Shown here: in pieces, positions 49,985-60,319 of the stretch
How positions within the stretch are numbered: the stretch's first letter is position 1
Layout of the letters: the number at the start of each line of letters is the position of its first letter
Assembly (NCBI RefSeq): GCF_036186745.1
Contig: NZ_CP108086.1
Location: forward strand, 4,216,001 to 4,280,000
Direction of reading: 5' to 3'
DNA length: 64,000 nucleotides
Source of the DNA: Microbispora hainanensis
Lineage (GTDB): Bacteria > Actinomycetota > Actinomycetes > Streptosporangiales > Streptosporangiaceae
Made by a program: the position numbers and the translations under genes
The notes under the pieces: generated by a model
Database searches by the model: none
The model's input: the letters and a program-made list of their open reading frames with translations, nothing else
Told to the model about the DNA's origin: nothing

Positions 49985-51419
49985 TCAGCGCGGCGACGCG
50001 GTCGAGGAGGGCTTCGAGAGTCTTGTCGTCGGTCGCCGGGGCGATGACCGTCACCCGCAGGTGGCGCACGCCCCCGATCTCGGCCGAAGTCAGATGGAAG
50101 GAGCCCTCCTCCAGCAGGGTCTCGCGGATCTCGGCCTGGTCGCCGTCGCCATACCTGAAGCAGACGATGTTGCTCTCCGGCTCGTACGGGCAGTGGAAGC
50201 CGGGCCGCTCGCGGGCCAGCTCCCAGAAGCGGTGCGCGGTGGCGTACCGCGCCGCCACGTGCTCGCCCAGGCCCCGCTCGCCCCGCCATGCCAGGTTGAG
50301 GAACACCTTGGTCCCGAGCGCGGCCTTGCTGCACTCCACGGTCCTGCCGATCAGGTCGAACCCCTGGTCGCCGTAGAACAGGTAGCTGGCCTCCTGCTTG
50401 AACGCCGCGTCGAGGTCGCCCTCGCGCCGTACGAGCACGGCCGCCGCGAGGCTGGCGGTGCGCAGCATCTTGTGGGCGTCCCAGATGACGGAGTCGGCCA
50501 GGTCGATGCCGTCGAGCAGGTGGCGGTGCTCCTCGCTGAGCAGCGCCGACGCACCGTGCGCGCCGTCCACGTGGTACCACAGGCCGTGCTCGGCGCAGAA
50601 CTCGCCGATGGGCCGCAGGGCGTCGTACAGGCCGGTGCCGGTGGCGCAGGCGGCGGCGACCAGGGCCATCGGCCGGCGCCCGGCGCGCCGCGCCCGGTCG
50701 AGCCCCTCGGGCAGCCGGGCCACGTCGATCCTGCCCAGGTCGTCCACGTCGAGCGGCACGACCGCGCGCTCGCCGAGGCCGAGGATCGCGGCCGCCCGGG
50801 TGATCGAGTAGTGCGCCGACGGCGGCGCGAGGATGGCGAGATCGCCGGGCACGCCCTCGGTCCACGCGTCGGGGGCGGCGGCGGCCCGCGCGGCGAGCAT
50901 CGCGGTCAGGTTGGCCAGCGACCCGCCGTGGGTGAGCACCCCGCCGCCCTCGGGGAAACCGACCTTGGCGAGCATCCAGCGCAGCACCTCGAACTCGGCG
51001 GTCGCCGCCGCGGCGCCCATCTCGTAGACCGCCATCGGGTTGTTGATCGCCCCGTGGATGAAGTCGGCCAGCGCGGAGGGGAAGTCGGGCGCGGCCGTCT
51101 GGTGGGCGAGGTAGGCGGGGTGGTGCAGCCGCGTTCCCTCCGCGAGATAGGCGCCGAGCCACTCCCGGTAGGTCTCCGGGGTCATGCCGCCCTCCCGGAT
51201 CCAGCGGGCGAGCCCGAGCCGTCCGGCCAGCTCCCCGGGCGGTGTGCGGCGGATCACCGGCACCTCGCCGTCCTGGCTCTCCCGGACGTACGCGGCGAGG
51301 CCCTCGACGGTCGCCTCGGCGGCCTGGACGAAGTCGTCGATGTCCCAGGTGTGATCCGGTGTCCAGGTGTGTTTCGGTGTCCAGGTGTGTTTCGGCGTCC
51401 GGGTGTGATTCGGTGTCAT
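49980..51419 (-). CDS. PLP-dependent group II decarboxylase
   Basis: The 479-residue protein belongs to the aromatic-amino-acid/glutamate/diaminobutyrate decarboxylase group. The PLP lysine is in WDAHKML near residue 308, and HVDGAHGAS with its aspartate precedes it. GGSLANLTAMLAARAA and FKQEASYLF are also family features. Substrate choice among L-Dopa, tyrosine, 2,4-diaminobutyrate and similar acids cannot be read from the sequence. The first 25 residues are a TPKHTW-type repeat from an 18-bp DNA repeat and look dispensable; the true core begins near DIDDFVQAAEATV. ATG 51419 has no strong ribosome site. Confidence 0.9.
   Translation of the reverse strand: MTPNHTRTPKHTWTPKHTWTPDHTWDIDDFVQAAEATVEGLAAYVRESQDGEVPVIRRTPPGELAGRLGLARWIREGGMTPETYREWLGAYLAEGTRLHHPAYLAHQTAAPDFPSALADFIHGAINNPMAVYEMGAAAATAEFEVLRWMLAKVGFPEGGGVLTHGGSLANLTAMLAARAAAAPDAWTEGVPGDLAILAPPSAHYSITRAAAILGLGERAVVPLDVDDLGRIDVARLPEGLDRARRAGRRPMALVAAACATGTGLYDALRPIGEFCAEHGLWYHVDGAHGASALLSEEHRHLLDGIDLADSVIWDAHKMLRTASLAAAVLVRREGDLDAAFKQEASYLFYGDQGFDLIGRTVECSKAALGTKVFLNLAWRGERGLGEHVAARYATAHRFWELARERPGFHCPYEPESNIVCFRYGDGDQAEIRETLLEEGSFHLTSAEIGGVRHLRVTVIAPATDDKTLEALLDRVAALT
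51343..51414. repeat. Four tandem 18-bp repeats at the decarboxylase 5' end
   Basis: Units such as GTCCAGGTGTGTTTCGGT (51361, 51379, 51397, with a related unit before) encode TPKHTW-like hexapeptides in frame on the minus strand. Confidence 0.85.
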
Positions 51420-51586
51420 GCCCGAATAATGGCTCTATCGGACGGCAACCGCCACGAACGCCGAATCGGCGGAGGGATCATCGCGTGACCGCCGGCCCGG
51501 ATTCGGCGCTGATCTTCCGAGCGCGGGACCGTCCGGGGCCCGGTTGCCTGAGAAGGGGTCCGGTCGCCTGGCAAGCGGAAAGCGGC

Positions 51587-52093
51587 TCAGACGCCCACGG
51601 TCCCGTCGACGCCCTCGCGCAGGAAGTCGGCGTGGCCGTTGTGCCGGGCGTACTCGTGGATCATGTGCAGCATGACCAGCCGCAGCGAGACCTCCTCGTC
51701 CCACCGGGGCTGGTAGGCGGTGACGTCGAGGGACTCCGCCGCGCGCTCGATCCTGCGGGAATGCTCGACCTCCGTCTGCCAGGCGGCGAACGCCTCCTCG
51801 CCGGTGGACCCGTCCGGGTCGTACGCCGCCTGGTAGTCGCCCTCCTCCGACCACAGGAGCGGCACGTCCTCCTGGGCGATCACCCGGCGGAACCACGTGC
51901 GCTCGACCTCGGCCATGTGCCGGACCAGACCGAGCAGCGTGAGCGTCGACGGCGGCATCGACCTGCGGCGCAGCTGCTCGTCCGACAGCCCGTCGCACTT
52001 CAGCGCGAGCGTGGCCCGGTGGTAGTCGAGAAACGCCCGCAGCATCTCGCGCTCATCCGCGATGCTCGGCGGGCCGATCCGTTCCACTGCCAT
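51587..52093 (-). CDS. DinB/DUF664 family protein
   Basis: The 168-residue protein has the DinB four-helix-bundle layout. Likely metal-binding histidines are in VRHMAEVERTWF near residue 58 and HEYARHNGHADFLRE near 144-158. Relatives include mycothiol-dependent enzymes and proteins of unknown role; a mycothiol S-transferase-like function is plausible in an actinomycete. GGAAGGACCACGGAC precedes the ATG. The 167-nt gap to the decarboxylase gene holds no gene. Confidence 0.88.
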   Translation of the reverse strand: MAVERIGPPSIADEREMLRAFLDYHRATLALKCDGLSDEQLRRRSMPPSTLTLLGLVRHMAEVERTWFRRVIAQEDVPLLWSEEGDYQAAYDPDGSTGEEAFAAWQTEVEHSRRIERAAESLDVTAYQPRWDEEVSLRLVMLHMIHEYARHNGHADFLREGVDGTVGV

Positions 52094-52224
52094 GTCCGTG
52101 GTCCTTCCAATATGGCGATTTATGTGTCGTTCACCCTATGGCCGGAGCCGCTTCGATCCGATCGCCCGGCGGAAGGGGTGGGGATCGCACGGATCACGCG
52201 GGCGCGTACGGCAGGATTGGGGGT

Positions 52225-53139
52225 ATGGCAGCGGAGTTCTCTCGACCTGGATCGCTCTACGGCGCCGTGGACCTCGGCGCACGCAAGCAGGCACTCGAGG
52301 CCCAGGCGCGGCGTGAGGCCGCCGGGCCGGCCGGAGCCGCCTCGGCGGACGTCATCGAGGTGACCTCGGCCACCTTCAACGCCGACGTGGTGGAGCGCTC
52401 GCTGAGCGTCCCCGTCATCGTCGAGGCGACTGTGAGCAGGGCCGAGCAGGTCCGGCAGTTCAGCGACGTGATGGAGAAGCTCGCCGCCGAGGCGGCGGGC
52501 GCGTGGGTGCTGGCCCGGGTGGACGTGGAGGCCGACCCGCAGCTCGCCCAGGCGCTGCGGATGCGCGCGGTGCCCACCGTCTATCTGGCCTTCCAGGGGC
52601 AGCTCATGCCCCTGTTCGAGGGCCCGCTGCCGGAGTCGCAGCTCCGGCAGGCGCTGGCGCAGGTGTTCGAGCAGCTCGGCGTCGAACTGGCCGCGCCGCC
52701 GGAGGGCCAGGCCGAGGAGCCGCCGGTCGACCCCGAGCTCCTGGCGGCCGAGCAGGCCGTGGAGAAGGGCGACCTGGACGCCGCCGCCGCGGCGTACGAG
52801 CGCCTGCTGGCGAGGTCGCCGTCGGACGAGGGCGCGAAGATCGGCCTCGCGGGGGTCGGGCTGCTGCGGCGCACGCAGGACCTCGACCCTGCCGACGTGC
52901 TGCGCCGGGCCGCCGAGAACGCCGACGACGTGGACCTGCAGATCCAGGCCGCCGACGTGGAGATGGTGAACGGCCAGGTGGACGAGGCGTTCGACCGGCT
53001 TGTCGCGGTCGTGCGGCGCACCCGGGGCGCCGACAGGGACAAGGCGCGGCTCCACCTGCTGGGGCTGTTCGACGCGCTGCCCTCCGACGACCCGTCCGTC
53101 GCGCGGGCGCGCAGGGCGCTGGCCAGCGCGCTTTTCTGA
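52225..53139 (+). CDS. Thioredoxin-fold/TPR protein without a CxxC
   Basis: The 304-residue protein has an N-terminal thioredoxin fold (about 40-150: VIEVTSATFNADVVERSLSVPVIVEA, then the cis-proline segment RAVPTVYLAFQG). A C-terminal TPR-like helical domain follows (AEQAVEKGDLDAAAAAYERLL). This is the CnoX/YbbN-like layout, as in M. tuberculosis Rv1324. The usual WCxxC is replaced by EATVSRAEQ, so no disulfide chemistry is possible. A holdase-chaperone role is likely. A CAGGAT box 7 nt before the ATG suggests a leaderless mRNA. Confidence 0.85.
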   Translation: MAAEFSRPGSLYGAVDLGARKQALEAQARREAAGPAGAASADVIEVTSATFNADVVERSLSVPVIVEATVSRAEQVRQFSDVMEKLAAEAAGAWVLARVDVEADPQLAQALRMRAVPTVYLAFQGQLMPLFEGPLPESQLRQALAQVFEQLGVELAAPPEGQAEEPPVDPELLAAEQAVEKGDLDAAAAAYERLLARSPSDEGAKIGLAGVGLLRRTQDLDPADVLRRAAENADDVDLQIQAADVEMVNGQVDEAFDRLVAVVRRTRGADRDKARLHLLGLFDALPSDDPSVARARRALASALF

Positions 53140-53384
53140 CCGGTTCCCGCCCGGTTCTCGCCCGCGTCCGCCCCGTGTACGCGGTGTGGCGGGGCGCGGG
53201 CCGGGTACGACGGGTGCGAACGTATGGACACGGGCTGAAACACCCCGCCGGGGATGGCACGATGGAAAGCACCCATGAGCCGTCCAGCCGGATGCGGGAG
53301 CGTGGCCGCCACGCGGAGGCCGCGCCCCAATGGAGCAGCCGGGAGAGCACGGCCAGGCATTACCCCGCAAAGGAGCGGATAGAC

Positions 53385-54794
<1,410 letters not shown>

Positions 54795-54809
54795 TCAAGG
54801 TTCCTGTCC

Positions 54810-54837
54810 GTGACAGTGTCGTTGCGGTCGGTAATAT
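54810..54837 (+). promoter_or_regulatory. Promoter of the AlgH gene
   Basis: GTGACA (54810-54815) and TAATAT (54832-54837) are 16 nt apart. The predicted start near 54844 gives a leader of about 50 nt. Confidence 0.5.
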
Positions 54838-54896
54838 GACGCGGCAAACCGGGGTCGGCGTACACGAATCCGCAATCCTCCCTCATGATGGGATGT

Positions 54897-55472
54897 ATGG
54901 CGGAGGCGATCTACGTCGGCGGGTTGCTTGTAGCGACGCCACTGCTCGACGACCCCAACTTCCGGCGTAGCGTGGTGCTCGTCCTGGAGCACGACGAGGA
55001 CGGCGGCACGTTGGGTGTGGTGCTCAACAGGCCAAGCGAGATCGCCGTGACCCAGGTCTTACCTTCCTGGGACGCCCTGGTCACGGGACCTCCGGTGCTG
55101 TTCGAGGGCGGTCCGGTGCAGACGGACAGCGCCCTCGCCCTCGCCGTCGTGCTCAGCGGCGAGGAGCCGCTGGGCTGGCGCCGGCTGCAGGGCAGGGCGG
55201 CGGTCTCGCGCCTCGGCACGGTCGACCTCGACGCGCCCCCGGAGATCCTGGCGGGGGAGATCTCCCAGATGCGGATCTTCGCGGGTTACGCGGGCTGGAC
55301 CGCCGGGCAGCTCGAAAACGAGCTCCAGGAGGGAGCCTGGTACGTCGTGGACTCCGAGCCGGGCGACACCTTCCACCCGAACCCGGCCACGCTGTGGCGC
55401 ACCGTGCTGCGCAGGCAGAAGGGGGACCTGGCGCTGGTCGCCACCTTCCCCGACGACCCCATGCTCAACTGA
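54897..55472 (+). CDS. YqgE/AlgH family protein
   Basis: The 191-residue protein has the UPF0301 pattern: GGLLVATPLLDDPNFRRSVVLVLEHDEDGGTLGVVLNRP at the N-terminus, then a central FEGGPVQTD and a C-terminal PDDPMLN. It is conserved and of unclear function; AlgH affects alginate regulation in Pseudomonas. ATG 54897 (MAEAIYVGG) is preferred over ATG 54885, which would add four residues. Confidence 0.93.
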   Translation: MAEAIYVGGLLVATPLLDDPNFRRSVVLVLEHDEDGGTLGVVLNRPSEIAVTQVLPSWDALVTGPPVLFEGGPVQTDSALALAVVLSGEEPLGWRRLQGRAAVSRLGTVDLDAPPEILAGEISQMRIFAGYAGWTAGQLENELQEGAWYVVDSEPGDTFHPNPATLWRTVLRRQKGDLALVATFPDDPMLN

Positions 55473-55574
55473 TCCCCCTGCTCAGGTGATGCCGGTGCGC
55501 CCGTCCTTGGCCGGCCGCGACGCGCGGAGGCCGGGCGCGGGGAGCGCGCCCGGCCGTGGGCGGGACGCCGCGTC

Positions 55575-56960
55575 TCAGCTCGCGGTGCAGCTCACCGCCG
55601 GCACCGCGTTGGTGCCGTTCCAGGAGCCGAGGAACCCGAACGAGGTGGACGCTCCGGCGCCGAGGGCGCCGTTGTAGCTCACGTTCCTGGCGGTGACCGA
55701 CGACCCGCTCGACGACACCGTGGCGTTCCACACCTGGGTGATCGCCTGGCCGTCGGCGTAGGTCCAGGTCACGGTCCAGCCGGAGATGGCGCTGGAGCCG
55801 GCCCTGACCGTCACCTCACCCTGGAAGCCGCCGCCCCACTGGTTGGAGACCGTGTACGTCGCCGAGCAGCCCCGGGCGCCGCCGGTGGGGGAGGGGCTGG
55901 GGCTGGCGCTCGGAGATCTGGTCGGCGAGGCGCTGGGGGAGGCGGACGGGCTGGGAGACGGGCTCACCGGCGGCTGGCCGCTGTAGATCGTCGCCTCCCT
56001 GGCGGTCGGCCTGATGCCGTTCGCGCCGTTGAAGAGCCGCTGGCCCCACGAGGTGAGCTGGTCGACGTTGAAGTTCGTCACCTGGTCGAGGTATTCGACG
56101 CCGCCGCCGTTGCCGCTCCACGACCAGCCGAGGTAGCCGATGCCGCGCGACTGGGCCTGCGACATGATCGTGTCCTCGTCGGGGTCGCCGTCCGAGTGCA
56201 TGTTGCCGAACTCGCCGATCACCAGCGGCAGGCCGGCGTTCTGGAACGCCTGGAGATAGCCGGTGACCTCGGCCGCCGTGTCGAAGACGCCGTACATGTG
56301 GATCGAGAAGACGGTGTTCTTCTGGGGGTCGCTGTCGAGGACCGAGGAGGCGTTGTCGCGCATGACGAACTGCCAGTCCTGGCCCCAGTTGGGCGCGTCG
56401 ACCATCAGCAGGTGCTGGAATCCGGCCGCCCGCATCCTGCTGATCGCGCTCTTGGTCGCGTTGGTCCAGGCGGACGGGTTGTTGTTGCCGTACGGCTCGT
56501 TGCCGATGTTGATGACGACGTAGTTCTCCTGGCCGGTCAGCACGCTCTTGAGACCGACCCAGTAGTCGACCGCCTGGTCGAGCGTGTACGCGCCGCTCTG
56601 CTCGCCGTAACCGGTGGTGTCGTGGTTTTCGAGCACGCATATTAACCGGTTCTGCTTGCACAGCGAGATGACGTTGGCGACATCGCTCGCGGTGTTGGCC
56701 GTCCAGCGGCCGCCGCTCAGCACGACGCGGACGGTGTTCGCGCCCAGGGACTTGATGTTCGCGAACGAGCTCGTCTGGCTGGGGTACCAGGTGTGGGCGT
56801 GGCTGGTGCCCCGCATGATGAACTGGTTTCCGTTGGCTTCGAGGATCCTCGTGCCGCTGACGTGGAGTCCGGTCGCGGCCTGCGCGTTCTGGGTCATCGC
56901 GAGCACTGACGTCAGGAGGGCGAGGAGGGCCGCGCCCGCGGCGATGAAACGTGTTTTCAT
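55575..56960 (-). CDS. Secreted GH5 beta-mannanase with CBM2
   Basis: The 461-residue protein cleaves beta-1,4-mannan outside the cell. It has a signal peptide (about 1-28, ending AQA) and a GH5 domain (about 29-330). The acid/base E is near 153 (NIGNEPYG) and the nucleophile E near 249 (VIGEFGN). The opening motif GTSHAHTWYP is typical of the GH5_8 mannanase group. A Pro/Ser linker (SPSPSPSASPSASP) joins a C-terminal family 2 carbohydrate-binding module with paired cysteines (GCSATYTVSNQWGGGFQGEV and SCTAS). An endoglucanase activity is less likely. Confidence 0.93.
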   Translation of the reverse strand: MKTRFIAAGAALLALLTSVLAMTQNAQAATGLHVSGTRILEANGNQFIMRGTSHAHTWYPSQTSSFANIKSLGANTVRVVLSGGRWTANTASDVANVISLCKQNRLICVLENHDTTGYGEQSGAYTLDQAVDYWVGLKSVLTGQENYVVINIGNEPYGNNNPSAWTNATKSAISRMRAAGFQHLLMVDAPNWGQDWQFVMRDNASSVLDSDPQKNTVFSIHMYGVFDTAAEVTGYLQAFQNAGLPLVIGEFGNMHSDGDPDEDTIMSQAQSRGIGYLGWSWSGNGGGVEYLDQVTNFNVDQLTSWGQRLFNGANGIRPTAREATIYSGQPPVSPSPSPSASPSASPTRSPSASPSPSPTGGARGCSATYTVSNQWGGGFQGEVTVRAGSSAISGWTVTWTYADGQAITQVWNATVSSSGSSVTARNVSYNGALGAGASTSFGFLGSWNGTNAVPAVSCTAS

Positions 56961-57079
56961 TCTGTACCTCGGGTGGGGGGATCGGCGTCGGTGGGAACGC
57001 CGAACGCACCATAGGCAGCGGGAGCCGAGGCCGTACAGGAGACGGCTCTCGCGCGCTCGCCGACGGGCATGGCCCTACT

Positions 57080-57089
57080 GAACCGGTTC
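57080..57089. promoter_or_regulatory. Possible LacI-type operator upstream of the mannanase
   Basis: GAACCGGTTC is a perfect 10-bp dyad with a central CG, 120 nt before the mannanase start. LacI-family sugar repressors prefer such sites, but the motif is short. Confidence 0.3.
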
Positions 57090-57209
57090 GGCAGCGTGTG
57101 CCATCGGACCAGCGCGATTCCCCTCCGAGGGCCCCCACCTGGGCCGTGTCATCCCGATGAAACGTTCACCGGCCCCGGCCGCCGCGATTGGGGGGGCGGA
57201 GGACGTCGG

Positions 57210-57215
57210 TAGAGT
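57210..57215 (+). promoter_or_regulatory. -10 box for the leaderless LRR gene
   Basis: TAGAGT ends 8 nt before the ATG at 57224, in the same spacing as at other leaderless genes in this window. Confidence 0.4.
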
Positions 57216-57223
57216 CGGCTGCC

Positions 57224-57887
57224 ATGTCCGACCCCGGTGTGCAGGATCGCGGTGTGCAGGATCGCGGGGTGCAGGATCCCGGTGGGCCCTGCCCTGGCGT
57301 GCCCGGTCCCGGTGTGTCAAACGTCAGCCGGCTCGACCTCGGCGTGACCGGCCGCGGAGATCGGCGACCTGCCCGGCCTCACCGACTACCTCTACCTGAG
57401 CGACAACGGGTTCACCTCGGTGCCCGCCTCGCTGGGACGGCTCGACCGGCTCGGCTATCTCAACCTCGCGGAGAACCGGCTTGCCGCCCTGCCGGAGACG
57501 ATCGGCGGCATGACCGCCCTGCACGAGCTGCGGATCCACGACAACCGGCTGACGACGCTGCCGGAGACGATCGGCCGTCTGACCGGGCTGCGCGAGTTGC
57601 ACCTCAGGAACAACCGCCTCACCGGGCTGCCCGAGTCGCTCGGCGGGCTGCGCGCCCTGCGTCACCTTGACCTGCGCGGCAATCCCCTGGAGCGGCTGCC
57701 CGACTCCGTCGTACGCCTGACCGAGCTGACCCACCTCGACCTGCGGGCGACCAGTCTCGCCACGCTGCCCGACGGGCTCGCGGAGCTGCCGCGGCTGGAG
57801 AAGCTCGACCTGCGCTGGGTCAAGTTCGAGGAGCCCCTCGCCTGTGTCGGCCCGTTGCGCGAGCGCGGGTGCGTCGTACTCCTCTGA
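57224..57887 (+). pseudogene. Frameshifted leucine-rich-repeat protein
   Basis: A leaderless-type ATG at 57224 opens a frame with three GVQDR-like repeats and then VSRLDLGVTGR, the start of an LRR unit. Near 57352 the LRR continues one base out of frame: AEIGDLPGLTDYLYLSDNGF, then five more units (LGYLNLAENRLAALPETIGG, LHELRIHDNRLTTLPETIGR and so on) to 57887. The parts meet perfectly when joined, so a single shift splits an intact LRR protein of about 220 residues. Alternatively the gene starts at GTG 57420, giving 155 residues. The LRR type (NRLTxLPExIGxL) fits protein-protein contact. Confidence 0.75.
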
Positions 57888-57947
57888 GGACGACCGGGGA
57901 CGGCTGCGGGGCGGCTGCGCGGGCGGCGGTGCGGGCGGCCGGGTGGG

Positions 57948-58604
57948 TCAGCCCGTGGTCGCGGCGGGCTCGACCGGGCGTCCGGCGGTCTGTGCGGAGC
58001 ATGCGGGCAGGTCCCAGCCGGGACACAGGGAACGCTCGGCCAGCGTGAGCAGGTCCTCCAGCCGCCGCGCCAGCACGACGGGGTCCTGCGTGCGCTCGTC
58101 GAAGCAGGCGAGGGCCACGCTGAGGAAGACCGCCACGATGAACTTCGGCTGGAGGTCCCACGGGTCGGTCCCCAGCCTGCGGGCCACCTCGGCGACGAGC
58201 CTGCGCTCGTTCTCCTTGATCAGCCGCATGGCCCCGGCGAGCAGGGCGGGCGTGGAGTGCACGACCTTCTGGCAACGCAGGTACCTGCCCGTTTCCGCGT
58301 CATCCGTCTTTCGTAGCATCTTCAGCAACGAGCGCATCGCCTGACACAGAGCGGTGAACGGCGACTCCGACTCGGGACGTGCGACCAGTTCGGCGAGGAG
58401 CACCCGCTGCTCGTCGGCGGTCAGCGAGAGCGCCACGTCCTCCTTCGAGGCGAAGTATCGGAAGAACGTCCTGGGCGAGACCTCCACCTCGGCGGCGATC
58501 TGGTCGATAGTCGTCGCCTCGTAGCCCTTGGTGAGGAAGAGATCGAGGGCCGCGTCGACCAGGGCGTCCCGCGTCCGCTGCTTCTTGCGTTCGCGCAGAC
58601 CCAC
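57948..58604 (-). CDS. TetR-family regulator of the adjacent MFS pump
   Basis: The 218-residue protein has the TetR helix-turn-helix (RDALVDAALDLFLTKGYEATTIDQIAAEVEVSPRTFFRYFASKEDV, about residues 11-56) and a helical sensor domain. GTG 58604 has GAGGAGG 8 nt upstream and is preferred over GTG 58613, which overlaps that site. It is divergent from the MFS gene, and the shared region has two back-to-back promoters with a palindrome between the plus-strand boxes. It is the obvious repressor of the pump and itself. Confidence 0.93.
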   Translation of the reverse strand: MGLRERKKQRTRDALVDAALDLFLTKGYEATTIDQIAAEVEVSPRTFFRYFASKEDVALSLTADEQRVLLAELVARPESESPFTALCQAMRSLLKMLRKTDDAETGRYLRCQKVVHSTPALLAGAMRLIKENERRLVAEVARRLGTDPWDLQPKFIVAVFLSVALACFDERTQDPVVLARRLEDLLTLAERSLCPGWDLPACSAQTAGRPVEPAATTG

Positions 58605-58650
58605 GGCGGTCACCTCCTCGAAACTGCCGGTTCACAAACTTTCACTTGTC

Positions 58651-58701
58651 ACCGTATGTCGGATAAAAGGATTTGTCATCTGTCATCGACTGACATAAAT
58701 T
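58651..58701. promoter_or_regulatory. Back-to-back promoters and operator of the TetR/MFS pair
   Basis: Plus strand: TTGTCA (58673-58678), 17 nt, TAAATT (58696-58701). Minus strand: ATGACA (58679-58674), 17 nt, TACGGT (58656-58651). The two -35 boxes overlap. The dyad TGTCA-N5-TGACA (58681-58695) fills the plus-strand spacer, so a bound TetR dimer would block the pump promoter directly. Confidence 0.65.
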
Positions 58702-58739
58702 GCTTGAGGTCGACTCAGTGGTGCTAAGGGGGAATCTCC

Positions 58740-60305
58740 ATGACTCAAGCCGTATCGGTGGACGCCGACGCGCCTCCAGGACGAGGCCAGGGGCATCCAT
58801 GGCTCACGCTGCTCGCCGTCTCGCTCGGCGTGATCATGGTCATGCTCGACGGCACGGTCGTGGCGATCGCCAACCCGGTCATCCAGGTCGAGCTCAAGGC
58901 GACACTGGCCGACCTGCAGTGGGTGACCAGCGGTTATCTGCTCGCGCTGGCGGTCTTCCTGATCACGGCCGGCAAGCTCGGCGACCTGTTCGGACACAAG
59001 CGCGTCTTCCTCATCGGCGTCGCCGGCTTCGCGCTGACCTCGCTCGCCATCGGCCTGTCGTCCTCGATCGGCGTGCTCATCGGGCTGCGGGTGCTGCAGG
59101 GGCTGTTCGGCGCGCTGCTGCAGCCCGCGGCGCTCGCGTTGCTCCGGTCGGCGTTCCCCGGTGAGCGGCTCAACATGGCCATGGGGGCGTGGGGCGCGAT
59201 CATCGGGCTGTCGAGCGCGGCGGGCCCGATCGTCGGCGGCCTCCTCGTGGAGAACGTGAGCTGGCAGTCGGTGTTCTTCATCAACGTGCCGGTCGGCGTG
59301 GCGGCGCTGGCGTTCGGGCTGTGGACGCTGCGGGAGAACCGGGCCAAGATGCTGTCGCGGGTCGACTGGCTCGGCGTCGTGCTGCTGTCCGGTGCGATGT
59401 TCGCGCTGGTGTGGGCCATCATCAAGGCCCCCGAGTGGGGCTGGGGCGACGCCAAGACGCTCGGCTTCCTCGCCGCCGCCGTGGTGGTCGGGGCCGTGTT
59501 CCTGTTCTGGCAGTCGAAGGCGAGCGAGCCGCTGCTGCCGCTGAGCCTGTTCCGCAACGCATCGGTCTCGATCGGGACCGTCCTCATGATCCTCATGTCG
59601 TTCGCGATGTTCGGCGCGATGTTCTTCCTCACGTTCTTCTTCCAGGGCGTGCACGGGCTCACCCCGCTCGACTCCGGCCTGCGCATGCTGCCCATGAGCG
59701 CCGGCATGATCGTCGCCTCGCCCATCGCGGGCGTCCTCATCGGCAAGCTCGGTCCGAAGATCACCATCGCGGGCGGCATGGTGATCAGCGCCTTCGCGAT
59801 GTTCCTCATGTCGCGGCTCAGCGTCGAGGCCGCCTTCGCCGACAGCGCGATCCCGTTCGTGCTGCTCGCGTTCGGTCTGTCGCCGGTGTTCGTCGGCGCC
59901 ACGGAGATCATCGTGGGCAACGCGCCGGAGGAGCTGAGCGGCGTCGCGGGCGGCGTGCAGAACTCCGCGATGCAGGTCGGCGGCGCGCTCGGCACCGCCA
60001 TCCTGGGCGCGGTGGTGTCCGCCAAGGTGGCCGACGTGCTGCCCGGCTACCTCGGCCCGGCGGCGGCAGCCGTCCCGCCCGCCCAGATGGAGGGCCTGAA
60101 GGCCCTGGCATCGGTGGGTCAGGCCCCGCCCGGACTCACCGGCCCCGTGGCCAAGACGCTGGCCGACGCGGCGCACCTGTCCTTCATGGACGGCCTGCAC
60201 CTCGGCTTCGTCGTGAGCACGGCGGTCGCCCTCGTTGCGGCGGCCCTGGCCCTGTTCGTCAAGGCCGGCCGCAAGACCGAGGGCGCCCCGGTCCACATGG
60301 GCTGA
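58740..60305 (+). CDS. MFS DHA2-type multidrug efflux transporter
   Basis: The 521-residue membrane protein has 14 predicted helices, the EmrB/QacA (DHA2) pattern. Early motifs are VMLDGTVVAIANPVIQ (motif D1) and GKLGDLFGHKRVFLIG (motif A). The loop after helix 13 (near PGYLGPAAAAVPPAQ) faces outside. It exports drugs or similar compounds by proton antiport. GGGGGAATCTCC precedes the ATG. Divergent from its TetR gene. Confidence 0.95.
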   Translation: MTQAVSVDADAPPGRGQGHPWLTLLAVSLGVIMVMLDGTVVAIANPVIQVELKATLADLQWVTSGYLLALAVFLITAGKLGDLFGHKRVFLIGVAGFALTSLAIGLSSSIGVLIGLRVLQGLFGALLQPAALALLRSAFPGERLNMAMGAWGAIIGLSSAAGPIVGGLLVENVSWQSVFFINVPVGVAALAFGLWTLRENRAKMLSRVDWLGVVLLSGAMFALVWAIIKAPEWGWGDAKTLGFLAAAVVVGAVFLFWQSKASEPLLPLSLFRNASVSIGTVLMILMSFAMFGAMFFLTFFFQGVHGLTPLDSGLRMLPMSAGMIVASPIAGVLIGKLGPKITIAGGMVISAFAMFLMSRLSVEAAFADSAIPFVLLAFGLSPVFVGATEIIVGNAPEELSGVAGGVQNSAMQVGGALGTAILGAVVSAKVADVLPGYLGPAAAAVPPAQMEGLKALASVGQAPPGLTGPVAKTLADAAHLSFMDGLHLGFVVSTAVALVAAALALFVKAGRKTEGAPVHMG

Positions 60306-60319
60306 GGCCCGGTCTCCTC

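Noticed and set aside
48801..51419. A biosynthetic gene cluster around the PLP decarboxylase
   Set aside because: The neighbours are a regulator, a DinB-like protein and housekeeping genes. No synthase, ligase or tailoring enzyme set is present.
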